A stretch of DNA of 64,000 nucleotides. Source: Epinephelus fuscoguttatus. Taxonomy: Eukaryota > Chordata > Actinopteri > Perciformes > Serranidae. The translations under genes and the position numbers were made by a program. The notes beneath the pieces were generated by a model. That model saw only the letters and a list, made by a program, of their open reading frames with translations. It was not told the DNA's origin and ran no database searches. Numbering within the stretch: position 1 is the first letter of the stretch; each line of letters starts with the position of its first letter. Location: NCBI RefSeq assembly GCF_011397635.1, contig NC_064757.1, positions 31,325,339-31,389,338 on the forward strand, in the 5' to 3' direction. Below, in pieces: positions 22,071 to 34,395 of the stretch.

Positions 22071-23659
22071 CATACAAACCCACTGTACAGGACAAGGACA
22101 TTTAAAGAAATGCAATCATTTCCATTTGTCATAACACTCAAAGGGCTGTTTTAAAAATATGTTGAACTGTGGAAATTCCAGCATAACATTCAGAACTGAG
22201 AGCCACTCTTTTACAGCCACAGTGTGCGCAAACATGAAACTTGGACTGTGAAATCTAGTGTGCAGCAGAAACACATTTTTACAGGGTGTGGGATGAAAAC
22301 AGGACATGGATCAGAGACAGCACCAGGCACTTCACTGCTTAGCGCTCCAGTATAGCAGATAAGATTTTGATTGCAAAGTTTTATCCGCAGATCACATTGA
22401 ATAATGGATAATGCTGGGATACAGAGGGGTGCAGAACCATGGAAGAAATGTACACATAAAACTTAAGGTCTTGAGGAAAGCTGGAAAACAGTTGAGAACG
22501 AATTCCTGGCTAAAAATACAGACAGTTTAATGTATTATATATGAGGTTTTGTAGTTATTTAAGACTCCAGGACTAATGGGGAAAGAAAACAAGTATAAAG
22601 AAGAAAAAGTGACCTTAGATTTCTACGAGCCTAGGGCCATTTATTTATCAATACAGAGCACAAGGAGCACACAAGGTTAGTGGTGATTTCTTACGTCTGC
22701 AGTCTTAATTCACCTGGCTGCAGGGCAAACATGTGTTCCCAGATTTTTATCTAAAAGAGCAACAACAAGAAAAGGGTTTCTGATGATCTCTAATGCGACG
22801 GCACAGACAAGGGCGCCCTTTCAAACTGAACTTGTGGGCTTTCATGAGGAAAGTCTGCACGTCAGACACCTTGCTCCTGGCTTGGTGTGGGTCATAATGG
22901 ACTCTCAGATTGTTTGTAATGACACTCTCGGCTTTTATCTTTCATGAAGTACAGAAATAGCCGGAGTGTAGGGGATTTTGGACTTGAGTGAAAACCACAT
23001 GTGTGATATGAAGATGTGAAAGTAAGACAGTGTGACCTCCCTCCTCATCCTCTTAGCTTGTTGTTTCTTGCTTTTTAACTTAACCTGGATGATCAAATCA
23101 CCGGACTGGACTGAGCCATCCTTCTGATTAACTCAATATTTGGACATTTAAGAAACAATAACACCAGTTTTTAGCTGCTTCAGATGTTATTCTGAGTATC
23201 TAACGGGAGGTGCATCAGCTGAAGACTGACAAAGAAAAAAAAAAAATCCTGTATTCAACATTGTTTTCCAGACACCTGATTAAGCAGGTAGACATTTACA
23301 TTGACTGTAAAGGACAGATGAACAATGCAATTATGGATGTGTAATGTTACCCCTAATTACGCCTACATGGGTTATTCTGAGAGCCATTTGGCTGAGTCAC
23401 TCTTTCCCTCTGGCACATCATCGCCTGCAGTGGACTTCTACATGGCACATTTGGTTTATAGCTGAGAGGCGAGAGGATGAATGGTACATTTATTTTTCTC
23501 ACCATGAGACTGAGGCTCTGTCAGCTTCCTCGACAAAAAAAAAGAAAAGAAAATGTGTCTGTGACTGTGAACAGCACACAGGCTTATTGACTCAATGGGA
23601 CAAGGGCTGTCAGCAGCAACTCTTCAATTTACTAATTGTCTAATACTGCTGACCTGTAT

Positions 23660-23661
<2 letters not shown>
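22071..23661. other. adra2b 3' flank
   Basis: The 3' UTR presumably occupies part of this stretch, but I found no canonical AATAAA soon after the stop codon, so its end cannot be placed. There is a short A-run near 23233. No further gene is apparent. Confidence 0.4.
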
Positions 23662-23709
<48 letters not shown>

Positions 23710-23763
23710 ATGTGCGTGTGCGTGTGTGTGCGTGTGCATGTGTGTGTGTGTGTGTGTGTGTGT
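23662..23763. repeat. (TG)n microsatellite, about 100 bp, interrupted
   Basis: A long TG run with internal CA/CG interruptions (TGCATGTGCGTG). Cys-Val repeat reading frames here are spurious. Confidence 0.97.
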
Positions 23764-24009
23764 TGACTTGTTTTTCTGTAGAGAGTGTCAGTGCCTCCTC
23801 TGGCTGCTATGTACTACAGATCTACTGTAATATTGATAAGAACAGAGACCAGATTTCCTGGTGCAGGCATCGCTTTGTGAATGTTTTTACTTGATGGACA
23901 GATCAGTGGTATATCGCTACATTGAGAAAGTCTTACTGAACTTAAAGTCAGTGTTTATCAGTGATACTGAGTACATGGCTTTTTAGTGATCACCATGGAA
24001 GGATTACTG

Positions 24010-24912
24010 AATGGGGCCTACTGTGCACAGAGCTAGGCGCCAAAAGTGTGCACCTGGGCCTTCACCTGCTAAATGTTGCTCACATTAAAAAGTACAGAGC
24101 AGGAACAGACTCAAAATTACCACAAAGAGATGCAAAGTAGAAGCAAAGAGACTCTAAAATAACTTCAAAAACAGCCAAAACAACCATGAAGAGACACAAA
24201 ACAACCTCAAGAAGACACAAATGACTGTCAAGACACAGATCATGACCACAAAGAGACAAAAAATGACAACAAAGAGACACAAATGACTATCAGGACACAG
24301 AAACTGACCAAAAACGACATAAAATGACCACAAAGAGAAACAACAAGACCACAAGAAAACACAAAATGACTACAAAGAGACATAAAACGACCAACAGGGA
24401 CAAAAAATGACCACAGAGAAACACAAAGTGACCACAAAGAGGCACAAAATGACCAAAAGAGACAAAAATGACCACAAAGAGACACAAAACTACCACAAGA
24501 AGACACAAAATGACTATCAAGACACAGAAAACAACCCAAAATGACCACAAGGAGACACAAAACGACCAAAAAAGACACAAAATTACCACAAGACGACACA
24601 AAGTGACTATCAAGACATGGAAAATGACCAACAATAGACACAAAAAGACCAAAAAAGAGAGACATAATGACCACAAGAAGACACAAAGTGACCAAAAGAC
24701 ACAAAAATGACCACAAAGAGACACAAAGTGACTACAAGGAGACACAAAGTGACCAAAAGAGACCCAAAACTACAACAAGATGCATAACGACTACGAAGAG
24801 ATGCAAAACCACCACAAAGTCTGTACGTCTTGCTCCTGTGTAGCAGAGGTGGAGGGGCCTTTTGCGTATCTGAGCCCAGGGGCCCACTATCTCATAATCC
24901 GCCGATGGTGAT
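24010..24912 (-). repeat. Dispersed repeat unit with internal minisatellite (copy 2, inverted)
   Basis: The core, about 24115-24815, is a tandem array of roughly 20-bp modules such as ACAAAGAGACACAAAATGAC, the reverse complement of the array at 7.9-9.9 kb. Its right flank, CACTATCTCATAATCCGCC, is the inverse of the left flank of copy 1. Its left flank, with CACCTGCTAAATG and GCCTACTGTGCACAGA, is the inverse of the right flank of copy 1. Copy 2 is less than half as long and lacks the ordered five-module pattern. Reading frames here are repeat artefacts. Confidence 0.8.
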
Positions 24913-26467
24913 CACCCTCAAGGGACCAAAGAGCCTTTCAGGACACCAGCCTGACTCAGTGATATCTGGCTCTGTGTTGCTTAAACAAAGTATTTCTTTA
25001 TATTTGGTGTATGTGACGGAAGGCAAAGATTGAAAACACTGTATTATTTATTTCAAACTATTTTGTGTTTTCTGTCTGTTACCTATTTATTGTTCAGTTA
25101 CTGTGCTTTTGTTCTGAAAGTCGAGCAAAGTGGAAGTGATATCAAAGAGTGAGAACACTGTACAGATTTTTAATATCTTCGACAAGAGCAAAATCGACTC
25201 TTGCTTCGTGGAGGTTGAGCTACATTTGAGCTTGGGGGGACGTATTTGTGTTGAAATGATGGAACTTTGCGCACAATGCAGAGCCTACAATGCAACGTTT
25301 GTCATTGTTTCTTCTAGTTATCGCAATGTTCAATCAGAGATACAAGCACACGATCAAGCGTACCGCAGGAAAATCTCTCTACGGCACTGTTGTCAAACTT
25401 TTTCCTGAAATAAGTAATCGAACATGAAAATGTCAATAGCACCCATAGCCAGTTTCAGCTGGATGATCTGAAGGCTTTCTGCGGGACATTAAGGCTACAA
25501 TCCATACCACACAGTGCTGCTTGGCAATTCCAATAACTGATAAAGCAAAATGGGTGAGAGTAAGAGCTGCGAGCACTTACACAACTGCTCCCTGCCCTCA
25601 TCTGAAATGGTTATTTTCTCTCCAGAAATAAACAGCTATAGCAACGCAATTATAACAAAAAATAGCCACAGAGGCCATGAATCCATGGTCGTTTCCGATA
25701 TGAGTTGCAACGCCGCTCAAACCCTCCCCAACCATGGCTTTATGTGGTGAGACTGCAGCTTTGTTTATTTTATAAAAAGTATGAATTTTGGCTTCAAGGT
25801 GCCAGATGCAGTAATCTGCCTCTTGATCACCGTCTTCTCCCCTGAAACCGCCTGTATTGTCTCTTCTCCTACTGTGTTTGGACCAAACTGCATGGTCTGA
25901 GCTTTACAATCCTCTATCCCCCATCTGTCATCATCCTTCTCCAGTTTGGAAATAAAGCTACTTGAAAAAGCATGAGTCATCTCCTGGTTCATTTATTTCA
26001 TATATTTTCACATGACGCAACATCAGGCATGAGGGAAAATAAAAAAATAACAAAAATAAGGTCATTTCCAGGAAGAAAATTACCAATAAGTTGTTTCACA
26101 AATATGAGAGAAATTACACATGATGTTTTTCCAGCATACACGTCGAACTGAAGTGCAATCTGAAGCAATTTGCAGCCATAATAAAATAGCCCTGAATGGC
26201 AACACAACTTCAGGAAATAGTCCATAACATTGTGGGCTGATGGCAGATCAAGATGTCATTGGAAAAATCTCCTCTCGCAGTGGGACACGAGAAGTAGGCC
26301 GCAGCAGTGATGTCGCCCGCTGCCAACAAATAGAGGACGTCTATAAGGAATAGGAGCATGTTGCCAAATATCACATATGCACACGCACATACTGAACATG
26401 TCATTCTCCAACAAGTGTCACATTCTGCATTCAAGTCATGAAGGAGGCTCAACCCACACAGATGCAG

Positions 26468-26468
<1 letters not shown>
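24913..26468. other. Gene-free stretch
   Basis: Frames of 66-92 codons at about 25130-25750 show no recognisable domain, and no flanking splice sites were convincing. Nothing else was identified. Confidence 0.4.

Positions 26469-26503
<35 letters not shown>
26469..26503. repeat. (CA)n microsatellite
   Basis: A perfect CA run of about 17 units. Confidence 0.97.
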
Positions 26504-26505
<2 letters not shown>

Positions 26506-28080
26506 GTAGTGACAGCTTGTTATATTTGAGGTCAGCAGGCCTACGGTGAATTGTAATAGATTTATGCTGATGGGCAGTTTGGGGATTTCTCGGCACTGAA
26601 TCAAGCCTCTCTGCCCTGTTTTCTCCTTCACACACATATCTCCACTTGAAGATCCCCAACCAAGTGATGCCCCACCTTTACCTCCTCGCAGTTTCATCTC
26701 CATATTCATGGCAGTGCTGTGGTTTGAGGTGCACAAGGAGGTGAACAGATAACTTATCATAAGCAAGCGCAGGAAGCCATGAGGTGTATGTTTACAGAGT
26801 TGTATATTCATACAGACACAGTGTCCCTACGCTGCTTATTCTCCAGCCTCAGCTGGAATATAAAGCAGGCCTGAATGGTGGCGGCGGACCCTCCAGAGAG
26901 TGGATGGAGGGGAGATGGACAAACATGAAATGCTACATACTCATTAGCTTCTACTCAACACAAGATGGTGGCCTCCAGAAGTAAGAAAAGAGGTGTACAC
27001 ACAAATATAGAAACACAGACAGACACAAATTAACTCTCATTTTCAAATTTATGATGGATGTGGCGTTCCACGGCATGAATATGTATGTGCTTGGAGGGCG
27101 TTCCAGCGTGGAGCATTTTTTCATTTCCAATCTCCTGCACGTTACAACGGCAGATAGATTTCTTCACTGTGTAATTTGGCTGTTGAAAACACCCAAGAGG
27201 CAGGATGAAAAATGAGAGACAGAACACATGCAGGCTCTCTCCCTGTTGAAGGTGGAGGCATTAAAATGCACTTTGTGGAATCTGTGATAAAAACGTCATT
27301 TTAAGGGGGGCACAGGCAGTTATGATTAGAATCGCTTTAGGAGTCTGTGGCTGTTTAACGGAGTGGTACTCAATGTTCAATGTGTGTGTCTGTGTGTCTG
27401 TGCGTCTGTGGGGGGGGGGGGGCTCTTGCAGTTCTATCTTTAAGGGAACCAAATTGAGCTTTAGACCTTGATAGCGAGAAAATAAGGACATTTTCTTCAC
27501 GTTTATTTGGCTTTCCATTAGCTGTTACCTTGGCAACAACAGCTCTAAGTGGGGTCAGAAAAAGACACAACTAATGCAGGTTTATACATACACTACATAC
27601 AATTGACAATACATAGAGAACCTTCCGTATCCTAGCTCAGTATGTTAATTCTCATTGCTGCCTTCAGGACGTCACCACAGTCTATCTGCCTGTTTATTTA
27701 TGTCATTCATTTGTTTATTTATTACCAGTGCAAATAAGTTTTGTACACTGTGATTATTTACTTTTGCGATAAACAGTGGGTGTTTTTTTTCTCTTCTTCT
27801 TTTTTGGGCGATTTGACTATTTATTCCTCCTGGCTTTAACTGATAATGTACAGTGCGCCAGTGACATTAGCATGCACGCCACTGTGCATTAACGTAAACG
27901 TCAATGCCCATGTAAGTTTTTACCAAAACAGTACAGCTTTAAAAAGTTTATATAAATGCAGTAGCTGCCTCCAAATGCCCCTCCATGGATAAATGAAGTT
28001 GAATTGAATTAAATTGAGTCACAGTATCACCATGGCCCCAAACAAAGGCTGACACAATATCACATTTTCACTACACAATA
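26504..28080. other. Gene-free stretch with poly(G)
   Basis: A run of 13 G residues lies at 27410-27422 after a TG/CTG-rich tract. A roughly 45-bp block at 27805-27850 (ATTCCTCCTGGCTTTAACTG and surroundings) recurs at 32245-32290, marking another dispersed repeat. No gene was recognised. Confidence 0.45.
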
Positions 28081-28099
28081 TTGTTGTCCATCATAAGGA

Positions 28100-28483
28100 T
28101 ATCATCGCCATCCATCCATTTTCATCCACTTATCTGGGGCCGGGTCACGGGGCAGCACGCCAAGCAAAGCACCCCAAACGTCCCTCTTCCCAGCAACACT
28201 TTTCAGCTCCTCCTGTGGGAACCCAATACGTTCCCAGACTGGAGGCGCCCAGGACGCATCCTGATCAGATGCCCAAACCACCTCTACTGACCCCTTTCGA
28301 CACAAAGGAGCAGCAGCTCTACTCTGAGCTCTCTCTGGAGGTCTGAGCTCCTCACCCTATCTCTAAGGTTGAGCCCAGACATCCCACTGAGGAAACTCAT
28401 TTCGGCCGCTTGTATCCACGATCATATTCTTTCAGTCACTACCCTGAGCTCATGATCATAGGTGAGGGTTCGGACGTAGATGG
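28100..28483 (-). mobile_element. LINE 3' ORF fragment (first part)
   Basis: On the minus strand the segment retains the pattern of a non-LTR retrotransposon C-terminal region, including W.SDQDASW.PPVWERIG-like text after a decayed RWFGHLIR-type region. It contains CTGATCAGATGCCCAAACC and GAGCAGCAGCTCTACTC. The same 220 bp recurs at 29065-29290. The frame is broken by stops and frameshifts, so it is a dead fragment. Family (Rex-like or other) not determined. Confidence 0.55.
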
Positions 28484-28489
28484 ACAACA

Positions 28490-29062
28490 CACTGTCACTC
28501 CGACCTCATCACATATTGACATTTTGGTCATGGACTTTCTACATCCACATACAACGTGCAAGGTACCCTGGGTGTGTTGGTTGTTGAAGTACTGGGACAC
28601 TGTGTCAAGTTCTGCCTGTTACATGCATTGTCTTCTTTCAAGATACACTTCTGTTTTCACAGGAAATTTAACATTTACATTCAGTTTTTTTCAAAATGAA
28701 TGCACTACGTCGGTTCAACACTACCAATTTATGTTGGGTTGTTTTCCCCTCAAACACATGTGGTTAGGTTTAGGAAAAAAGAACAGGGTTTGGCTTTAGA
28801 ATCTTACGAGATGCAAACACCTCTCTCTCGGGTGAAAGTTGGTGTTTATTGGACCCATCCACCACCCCTGCCGCCCGCTCTGCTTGGACTTTCACTGCCT
28901 TAACTTTCATCCTTGTCCCGTTGCGTTTCCCCTAACACCGCCAGGCACCATTAAACTACAACAGGAACCGGCCATGTATCATGTCAACGTTAAAGGACAG
29001 CTTTTTTCGTTGGTTTCCGACTGCCCAAGCACTGGATATCGACGACTTTGGAGTGAGATCGT
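28490..29062 (+). repeat. Interspersed repeat family V, copy B
   Basis: About 570 bp sits between the two LINE fragments. It begins near CACTCCGACCTCATCACA and ends near CGACGACTTTGGAGTGAG; these read as short imperfect inverted ends. Its two halves match copy A (14.7-15.8 kb, inverted) and copy C (33.9-34.4 kb). Diagnostic blocks are AAGGTACCCTGGGTG, GGTTAGGTTTAGGAAAAA and CCAGGCACCATTAAACTAC. It may be a non-autonomous DNA transposon; no transposase was seen. Confidence 0.6.
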
Positions 29063-29064
29063 GC

Positions 29065-29290
29065 TCTAATCAGATGCCCGAACCACCTCAACTGACCCCT
29101 TTCAACGCGAAGGAGCAGCGGCTCTTCTCTGAGCTCCCTCCGGATGTCTGAGCTCCTTACCCGATTTCTAAGGCTGAGCCCAGCCACCCCACGGAAGAAA
29201 CTCATTTTGGCTGCTTGTATCCACGATCATATTCTTTCAGCCACTACCCAGAGCTCATGACCACAGGTGAGGGTTGGGACGTAGACGGAC
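29065..29290 (-). mobile_element. LINE 3' ORF fragment (second part)
   Basis: Read on the minus strand, this gives LRNRVRSSDIRRELRE and RVERGQLRWFGHLIR, the hallmark of the C-terminal part of a non-LTR retrotransposon polyprotein. The start duplicates about 220 bp of the fragment before 28483. The flanked segment either duplicated its surroundings or landed next to a tandem LINE copy. Confidence 0.6.
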
Positions 29291-29336
29291 CAGTAAAGCA
29301 AAAGCTTCACGAGTGAGGGTATTATCGCAATGATTT

Positions 29337-29357
29337 AAAAAAAAAAAAAAAAAAAAA
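29337..29357. repeat. Poly(A) tract
   Basis: A run of 21 A residues about 50 bp after the LINE fragment. It could be a retroposon tail, but a matching body in that orientation was not found. Confidence 0.8.
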
Positions 29358-30948
29358 GTCACATTCATCTTTAACTTTGTTTACTGTGCATTTTGTCTCT
29401 TTTATGGCAAAAATATGACACTCAAAAAGTGTAAGGAGTTTGTAACCACAACTGTATAACTGTACTTCATTCATAGTGAAAAGGTGACCAGGTAGCGCTG
29501 GAGGAGGGCAACAAAGAGATAACAGAAAGAAATGGAAATTATTTGATAGACACTAGATCATTCAAACGATATTAACATGTAGATTATTAACAATCAACAT
29601 TTCATTTTTGAATTATACAGTCACCTCAGTACTGGTCCTTTGTGGCACATTAAATTAAATCCAGATTTATGGCAAACAAAACTATAAACAGCAACACTGA
29701 ACCACTAAAAAACATCTGTATGAACGTTAGCACCTGTACTGCCAACATGCTTTGCTTCTGATAAAGAATTTTTATTATTATAATCATTTATTTATTCTTG
29801 AGTTTGAAAGTGTGGCAGACGACTCCAGAGAGATACGACAGCTCCACACATTACTGTTTTATTGCACTGGTGTTCAACTGAGCTAATTTAACTTGTAAGG
29901 TTTATGGGTTAGAGAAAACATTATGTCAATGAGAATCCTCACAAGTAGGAGCACAGATGTGTGTGTGATTCAAAAACACAAATAAAATAAAGAATAAGAA
30001 TTATAAAAGTTCACTAATTGACACACAAAGAGACGCATCAAAATAAAAGCTGTGCAGTTTTGAAGCTCCAAGTGTGATGATGTTTAGAAATATATTTCCT
30101 CACCACTGAATTAGGAATGAGACTCATTTCTGTTTTTCCCCGTGGACACAATTACTTTCATGTTTTTCATGGATATAAACACTGATGCATCATTGTGCCT
30201 CCTGGTGTTGGTGAAGAAAAGAATCCAAAAGGCCAAGTTGTCACATTATTATCACGGGCAGCATCAGCCTTTGCTGTAACTCTATTAGAGCTATGCTTCT
30301 GAGAAAAAAAGCAAAAATCAAAACAGAATCATCTGATTGAGAAGTGACAAAAGGCATGCACGGGCTATGAAATGGCCATAAAATGTGCTGACAGATCAAA
30401 ATCCAATAAATTAGATTAGTTGTGCCATTTAGTGCGACTTCCAAGCGAGGTTGCCCAACATGAAGACTGGTAGAAGACGGCTGTGACTTTATTTAGCCTT
30501 GTCATCATGGATAGGTCACAAGGATCCTTTTGATATGCCCTCACACATGCGCACACACTCAGGCGAACACAAACAAACACAAAGCAGGAGCACACAAACA
30601 CGCGCGCGCACGCCAAATCAGTGCACACACAAAGAGAAACAAACTCAGGCTTAAAATAGAGAAACAGATGACTAACACTCAACTGCACAAACAAATACAC
30701 ACTTGTGAATGTCAGCACACACACATGCTGTCACATGGGTACACACATACACACACATTGCAGACGGCAACAAAACAAAAAGAATAAGATTAAAGATTAT
30801 TTTCCTGATCCGCGTTGATTCCCTGACACAGCCCATCATTTTTAGCTCAAGCGTCAGTAGCACTTTACTGTATAATTTATGTATTGATCCACAGTAATCA
30901 GCGCAACATCAATCTGGTCTCCAACTTTGTACTAAAAAGACCTTTCTG

Positions 30949-30950
<2 letters not shown>
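29358..30950. other. Gene-free stretch
   Basis: Only short frames and CA-rich low-complexity sequence at about 30540-30770 occur. No feature could be named. Confidence 0.4.

Positions 30951-30986
<36 letters not shown>
30951..30986. repeat. (GT)n microsatellite
   Basis: A perfect GT run of 18 units. Confidence 0.97.
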
Positions 30987-30989
<3 letters not shown>

Positions 30990-31074
30990 TGAGTGTGTGA
31001 ATAGAGACGAGAAAAAAAGTTTATGAGAATGCAAAAGGAGGAATGTTTGTTTGTTGACATACAGTATGAGTTTT

Positions 31075-31077
<3 letters not shown>

Positions 31078-31112
<35 letters not shown>
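31078..31112. repeat. (GT)n microsatellite
   Basis: A perfect GT run of about 17 units, 90 bp after another. Confidence 0.97.
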
Positions 31113-31113
<1 letters not shown>

Positions 31114-31915
31114 CTTTTGGCACAGGAGGCAGAACAGGATGTGCAGGATGGACGTGACAGTGTTGTGTCCTTTCGGAGCTATACAGTAGTACAGTAGGCC
31201 AAGTAATGGACACAACACTGCAGATAGTTACCATTACAAATACTCACAAGACATTGCAAGACATTGCAGCGAGACGTTTAGGGCTCCCGCATCTTCCAAC
31301 ACCACATCGCATCAATTTTGGTCCAGTTTTTGCTGCTGTCTGCAGTCTGGGACTCCTTCCAGGTGTATAGCATACCATTTTGGTTCAATGAAATGTTGAA
31401 ATGTCGTTCAATTTACGCTTAAATGCAGTTTTAAAATCACGATGCCTCCACTTCACTCACAGAAAGCAGTTAGAACAAAAATGCTGCATAAGTATTTTAT
31501 GAAGCACGCAATGAGAACTTTCAGTATGTGAACTTCTCGTGAACTTTACACAACAGAGTTTGGGCGCACGTACAGAATGGAGATTACCCACAGATAGGGT
31601 TTAGACATGGCTCCTCTGTTTGAGTTACTGCAGCAGTGGTGCAATGCTTCTATTTACATACTGGGGCTGTATAGACAGTGAAAGAATGACCAAAGGTGCA
31701 AATGTCTCAGTCAATGTTAGACTTTCCTCACTGCGAAATGAGACATGCTTGATGAGTTACCCCATATGTGAGTTACCCTACAGGCGCACCTACTCAGTCA
31801 TCAAGGCTGGACTGAACACACATGAAGCAATAAGCCAGCAGGTCAACTCATAACAAACAATCCGAGTTAATAATATTACATATGGAAAACACTTTACTGT
31901 TCATAAGTAAATGTT
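31113..31915. other. Non-coding spacer
   Basis: No gene or repeat termini recognised. Confidence 0.35.
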
Positions 31916-32107
31916 TTTAAAGAAATAGTTAATTTTGGGAAATAAACTTATTCACTCTCTTGCCAAAATGTAGATGAGAGGATCACTACTGCTCTTATAT
32001 CTGTCTGTTATGTATGAAGCTACAGCCAGCAGCCAGGTAGCTTAGCTTAGCATAAAGACTTAAATTATGGGGAAACTGCTAACCTGGCTCCGTCCATAAC
32101 AAAATCC
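31916..32107 (+). repeat. Truncated interspersed fish repeat
   Basis: The stretch TTTGGGAAATAAACTTATTC, CAGCCAGCAGCCAGGTAGC, TTAGCTTAGCATAAAGAC and GGCTCCGTCCATAACAAAAT in order is a repeat I recognise as widespread in percomorph genomes. It stops abruptly where the LTR fragment begins. Non-coding; superfamily not assigned. Confidence 0.55.
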
Positions 32108-32220
32108 TTGTACATGTTTTATCTGCTTCCTGTTTTATTTTGTAGATTCTCTCCTCATGTGTCATCTCTGGTTTTACTTCCTGCCTTTGTGTGTTTTCCT
32201 ACCTGTTTCCTGTCAAAACA
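32108..32220 (+). mobile_element. Internal fragment of the LTR seen at 18 kb
   Basis: About 110 bp (CTTCCTGTTTTATTTTGTAG, GATTCTCTCCTCATGTGTCA, GGTTTTACTTCCTG) match 18085-18180 of the solo LTR at roughly 90 per cent by eye. Both ends are missing. Confidence 0.65.
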
Positions 32221-33925
32221 CACCTGAAATAGCTACTTAAAAAAATGATTTGATTATTAATTCCTCCAAGCTTTAACAGATAATGTTTGCCAATAACAAT
32301 GGTATTTTTTTGCCTTTTTGTAAAAGTCTGTAACAAGCCGTGTCTGAATTGTCTTTTTCTAAGTACAGCACAGCTTTACAAACAAGTTGTTATGACCACA
32401 GGAGCTGCTGATTGGGGGTTTCTGCTGACATCATTACACAAAAACAATTTAACAGTAACACCATTTTATAAATTAGGCCGCTGACCTTAGCTTCCTGGTA
32501 TCATCCCACAAGTTCTCTCATCTGCTTTGAAGCCTTAACAGTGACTGATTTTAGTGGTCGGCTTCTTATCATCAGTGTGGATGAAGGGCTCCATGTGACT
32601 AACAGGAGGAGAGCGTGCAGCACAGTAAAGAGAAAGAGGCATTTATTTCTTATCACAGTCTCAGCATTCAATCCTTGTTTAGGTTTTTGTATCAAGAATA
32701 TCTCCAAGGGTTTCAAAGCCTTTCACTGTAGTTGTTTCTTTTTTAATATTAATGTTTTTTTGGTTCACTTTGAAAACTAAAAAATGAGGCCAGCAGACAA
32801 GACTCTGGACACAACATACATTATATTTCTCTATCTTTTTGATGATTAGATTCAGAAGTCTCCAGTGTTGTTTTCCCTACTCATAAAGCACTCAACCGGC
32901 ACATACAGTCATATGTTTTTGTGTTTTGTGCCGGCAGCTCTGAATATTATATTATTAAATTTTCAATTATTCTACATCGCCTGAAAAAGAGGTTATGACA
33001 TGGAGGGGAGATGAAGTGGCTCCGTCCTGCAGGCATTTACAGCAGTTCTCTGTGTGAATGCTTAAATATGTCTGGAATCTATCACTGCAACATTTAGGTA
33101 GAGCTGTGTGAGTCCAGCATCGAAAAGAGGAAACCCTTGCTTGCTAATCCATCATAATAAGCTCGCAGACTTCACAGACAAGTCATGTGAGATGTTTAAG
33201 ATAACTATTTCCTTTAAGCCTCTCTGTGCCAAGTTAATAACACTCTGTAAACCATATTTCAGAATATTTCCACTTATTTCAGGATGTTGAAGCGCACATA
33301 CAGTCTTCCCATGCCATTCATTTGGTAATGTTGAATGTCAAATGTCAAAGCCATTTAGTGACATTTTGAAGAGTTTTTTCCTGAAACACACTGTGGAGAA
33401 GGGTAACGATCAGCCTAAATTATCTCCCATTTAGAGTGGATTCTGCTGCCAGAAATACACATTTAAAAGCATGAAACCAGTGCCCTTCACTCTGATGTCA
33501 CATAAAAAACGATTAATGATATTTAGGTTCTAATTTCTCCTCTTCAGGCTCTGAATGACTTTTGTAAACAAGCGGACAAAGTCTTGCTTCTGAATCTAGC
33601 AGTTACTGCTTCTTTTACTGGAGGCCATCAACACCAGCAAACATTCATAGTTATATAATTATCTTATTATTATCCCAAACAGCCTCCTTATCAGTGGTGA
33701 GTGTTGGAAACCAAACCCCTTTTTGTTGTTGCTGTGGAAGAATTAACTTTTGCGGACCTGCAAAGAAATGTCAAATATTCTCACTTAACCATAATTTTTG
33801 CCTTTTTTTCTTCCCATTTACATGAACATTTTAAGAGATGCTTAAACACATGCAACCGTGTGAAACAAAACAGTTTGTTTAAAGGAACAGTCCCCTCTTT
33901 AGCCTCCTACAGACTGTGATTTTTT
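32221..33925. other. Gene-free stretch
   Basis: The first about 70 bp share a block with 27805-27850. The rest shows short frames only, and no repeat termini were recognised. Confidence 0.4.
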
Positions 33926-33929
33926 TTCG

Positions 33930-34395
33930 CAATCTTATAAGTTTAATGCAGCCACACTGTGTGACATAGACACGGAAACCACTCTCTCAGGTGAAAGTCA
34001 GTTTTCGTTGGACCTATCCACCACCCCTGCTGCCCGCCCCGCATGGACTCTCAGGCGGGGCGAGCAGTTATCAGTTAACAGTTAACAGTTATCCTTGTCC
34101 CACCTCGTTTCCCCCTGACGCTGCCGGGCACCATTAAATTATAATGGCAACTGGCAATATCATGCCAACATTAAAGGACGCCTTTTTTCGTTTTCTCGGG
34201 GGGGGTTTTCGTTTCTTCGGTTTCTGGCGCTGTAAGTCACTGCCAAAGCGCCATTCTTCAACAACTTTGGACAAAGCATGTAACAGGCAGAACTTGACAC
34301 GGTGTCCAAGGACATTGACAACCAATGCACCCAGGGTGCCTTTAATGTCGTAGCTTGCCATGAAAAGTCCATGACTAAACATTGGTTGTTAGGTG
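33930..34395. repeat. Interspersed repeat family V, copy C, rearranged
   Basis: The first part (33970-34200: TCCACCACCCCTGCTGCCCG, GCCGGGCACCATTAAATTA, TTAAAGGACGCC) matches the second half of copy B in the same orientation. The next part (34270-34380: CAGAACTTGACACGG, CCAATGCACCCAGGGTG, AAAAGTCCATGAC) matches the first half of copy B inverted. A 9-G run and duplicated CAGTTA(A/T)C words occur inside. The copy is non-coding. Confidence 0.6.

Noticed and set aside
23595-23894. Cys-Val repeat frame
   Set aside because: It is a translation of a (TG)n microsatellite.
24154-24745. Minus-strand frames of 150-158 codons that look like membrane proteins
   Set aside because: Same minisatellite in reverse orientation; hydrophobicity comes from the repeat text.
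31360-31860. Possible exon at 31620-31853
   Set aside because: Frame has no splice consensus at sensible positions and no domain similarity.
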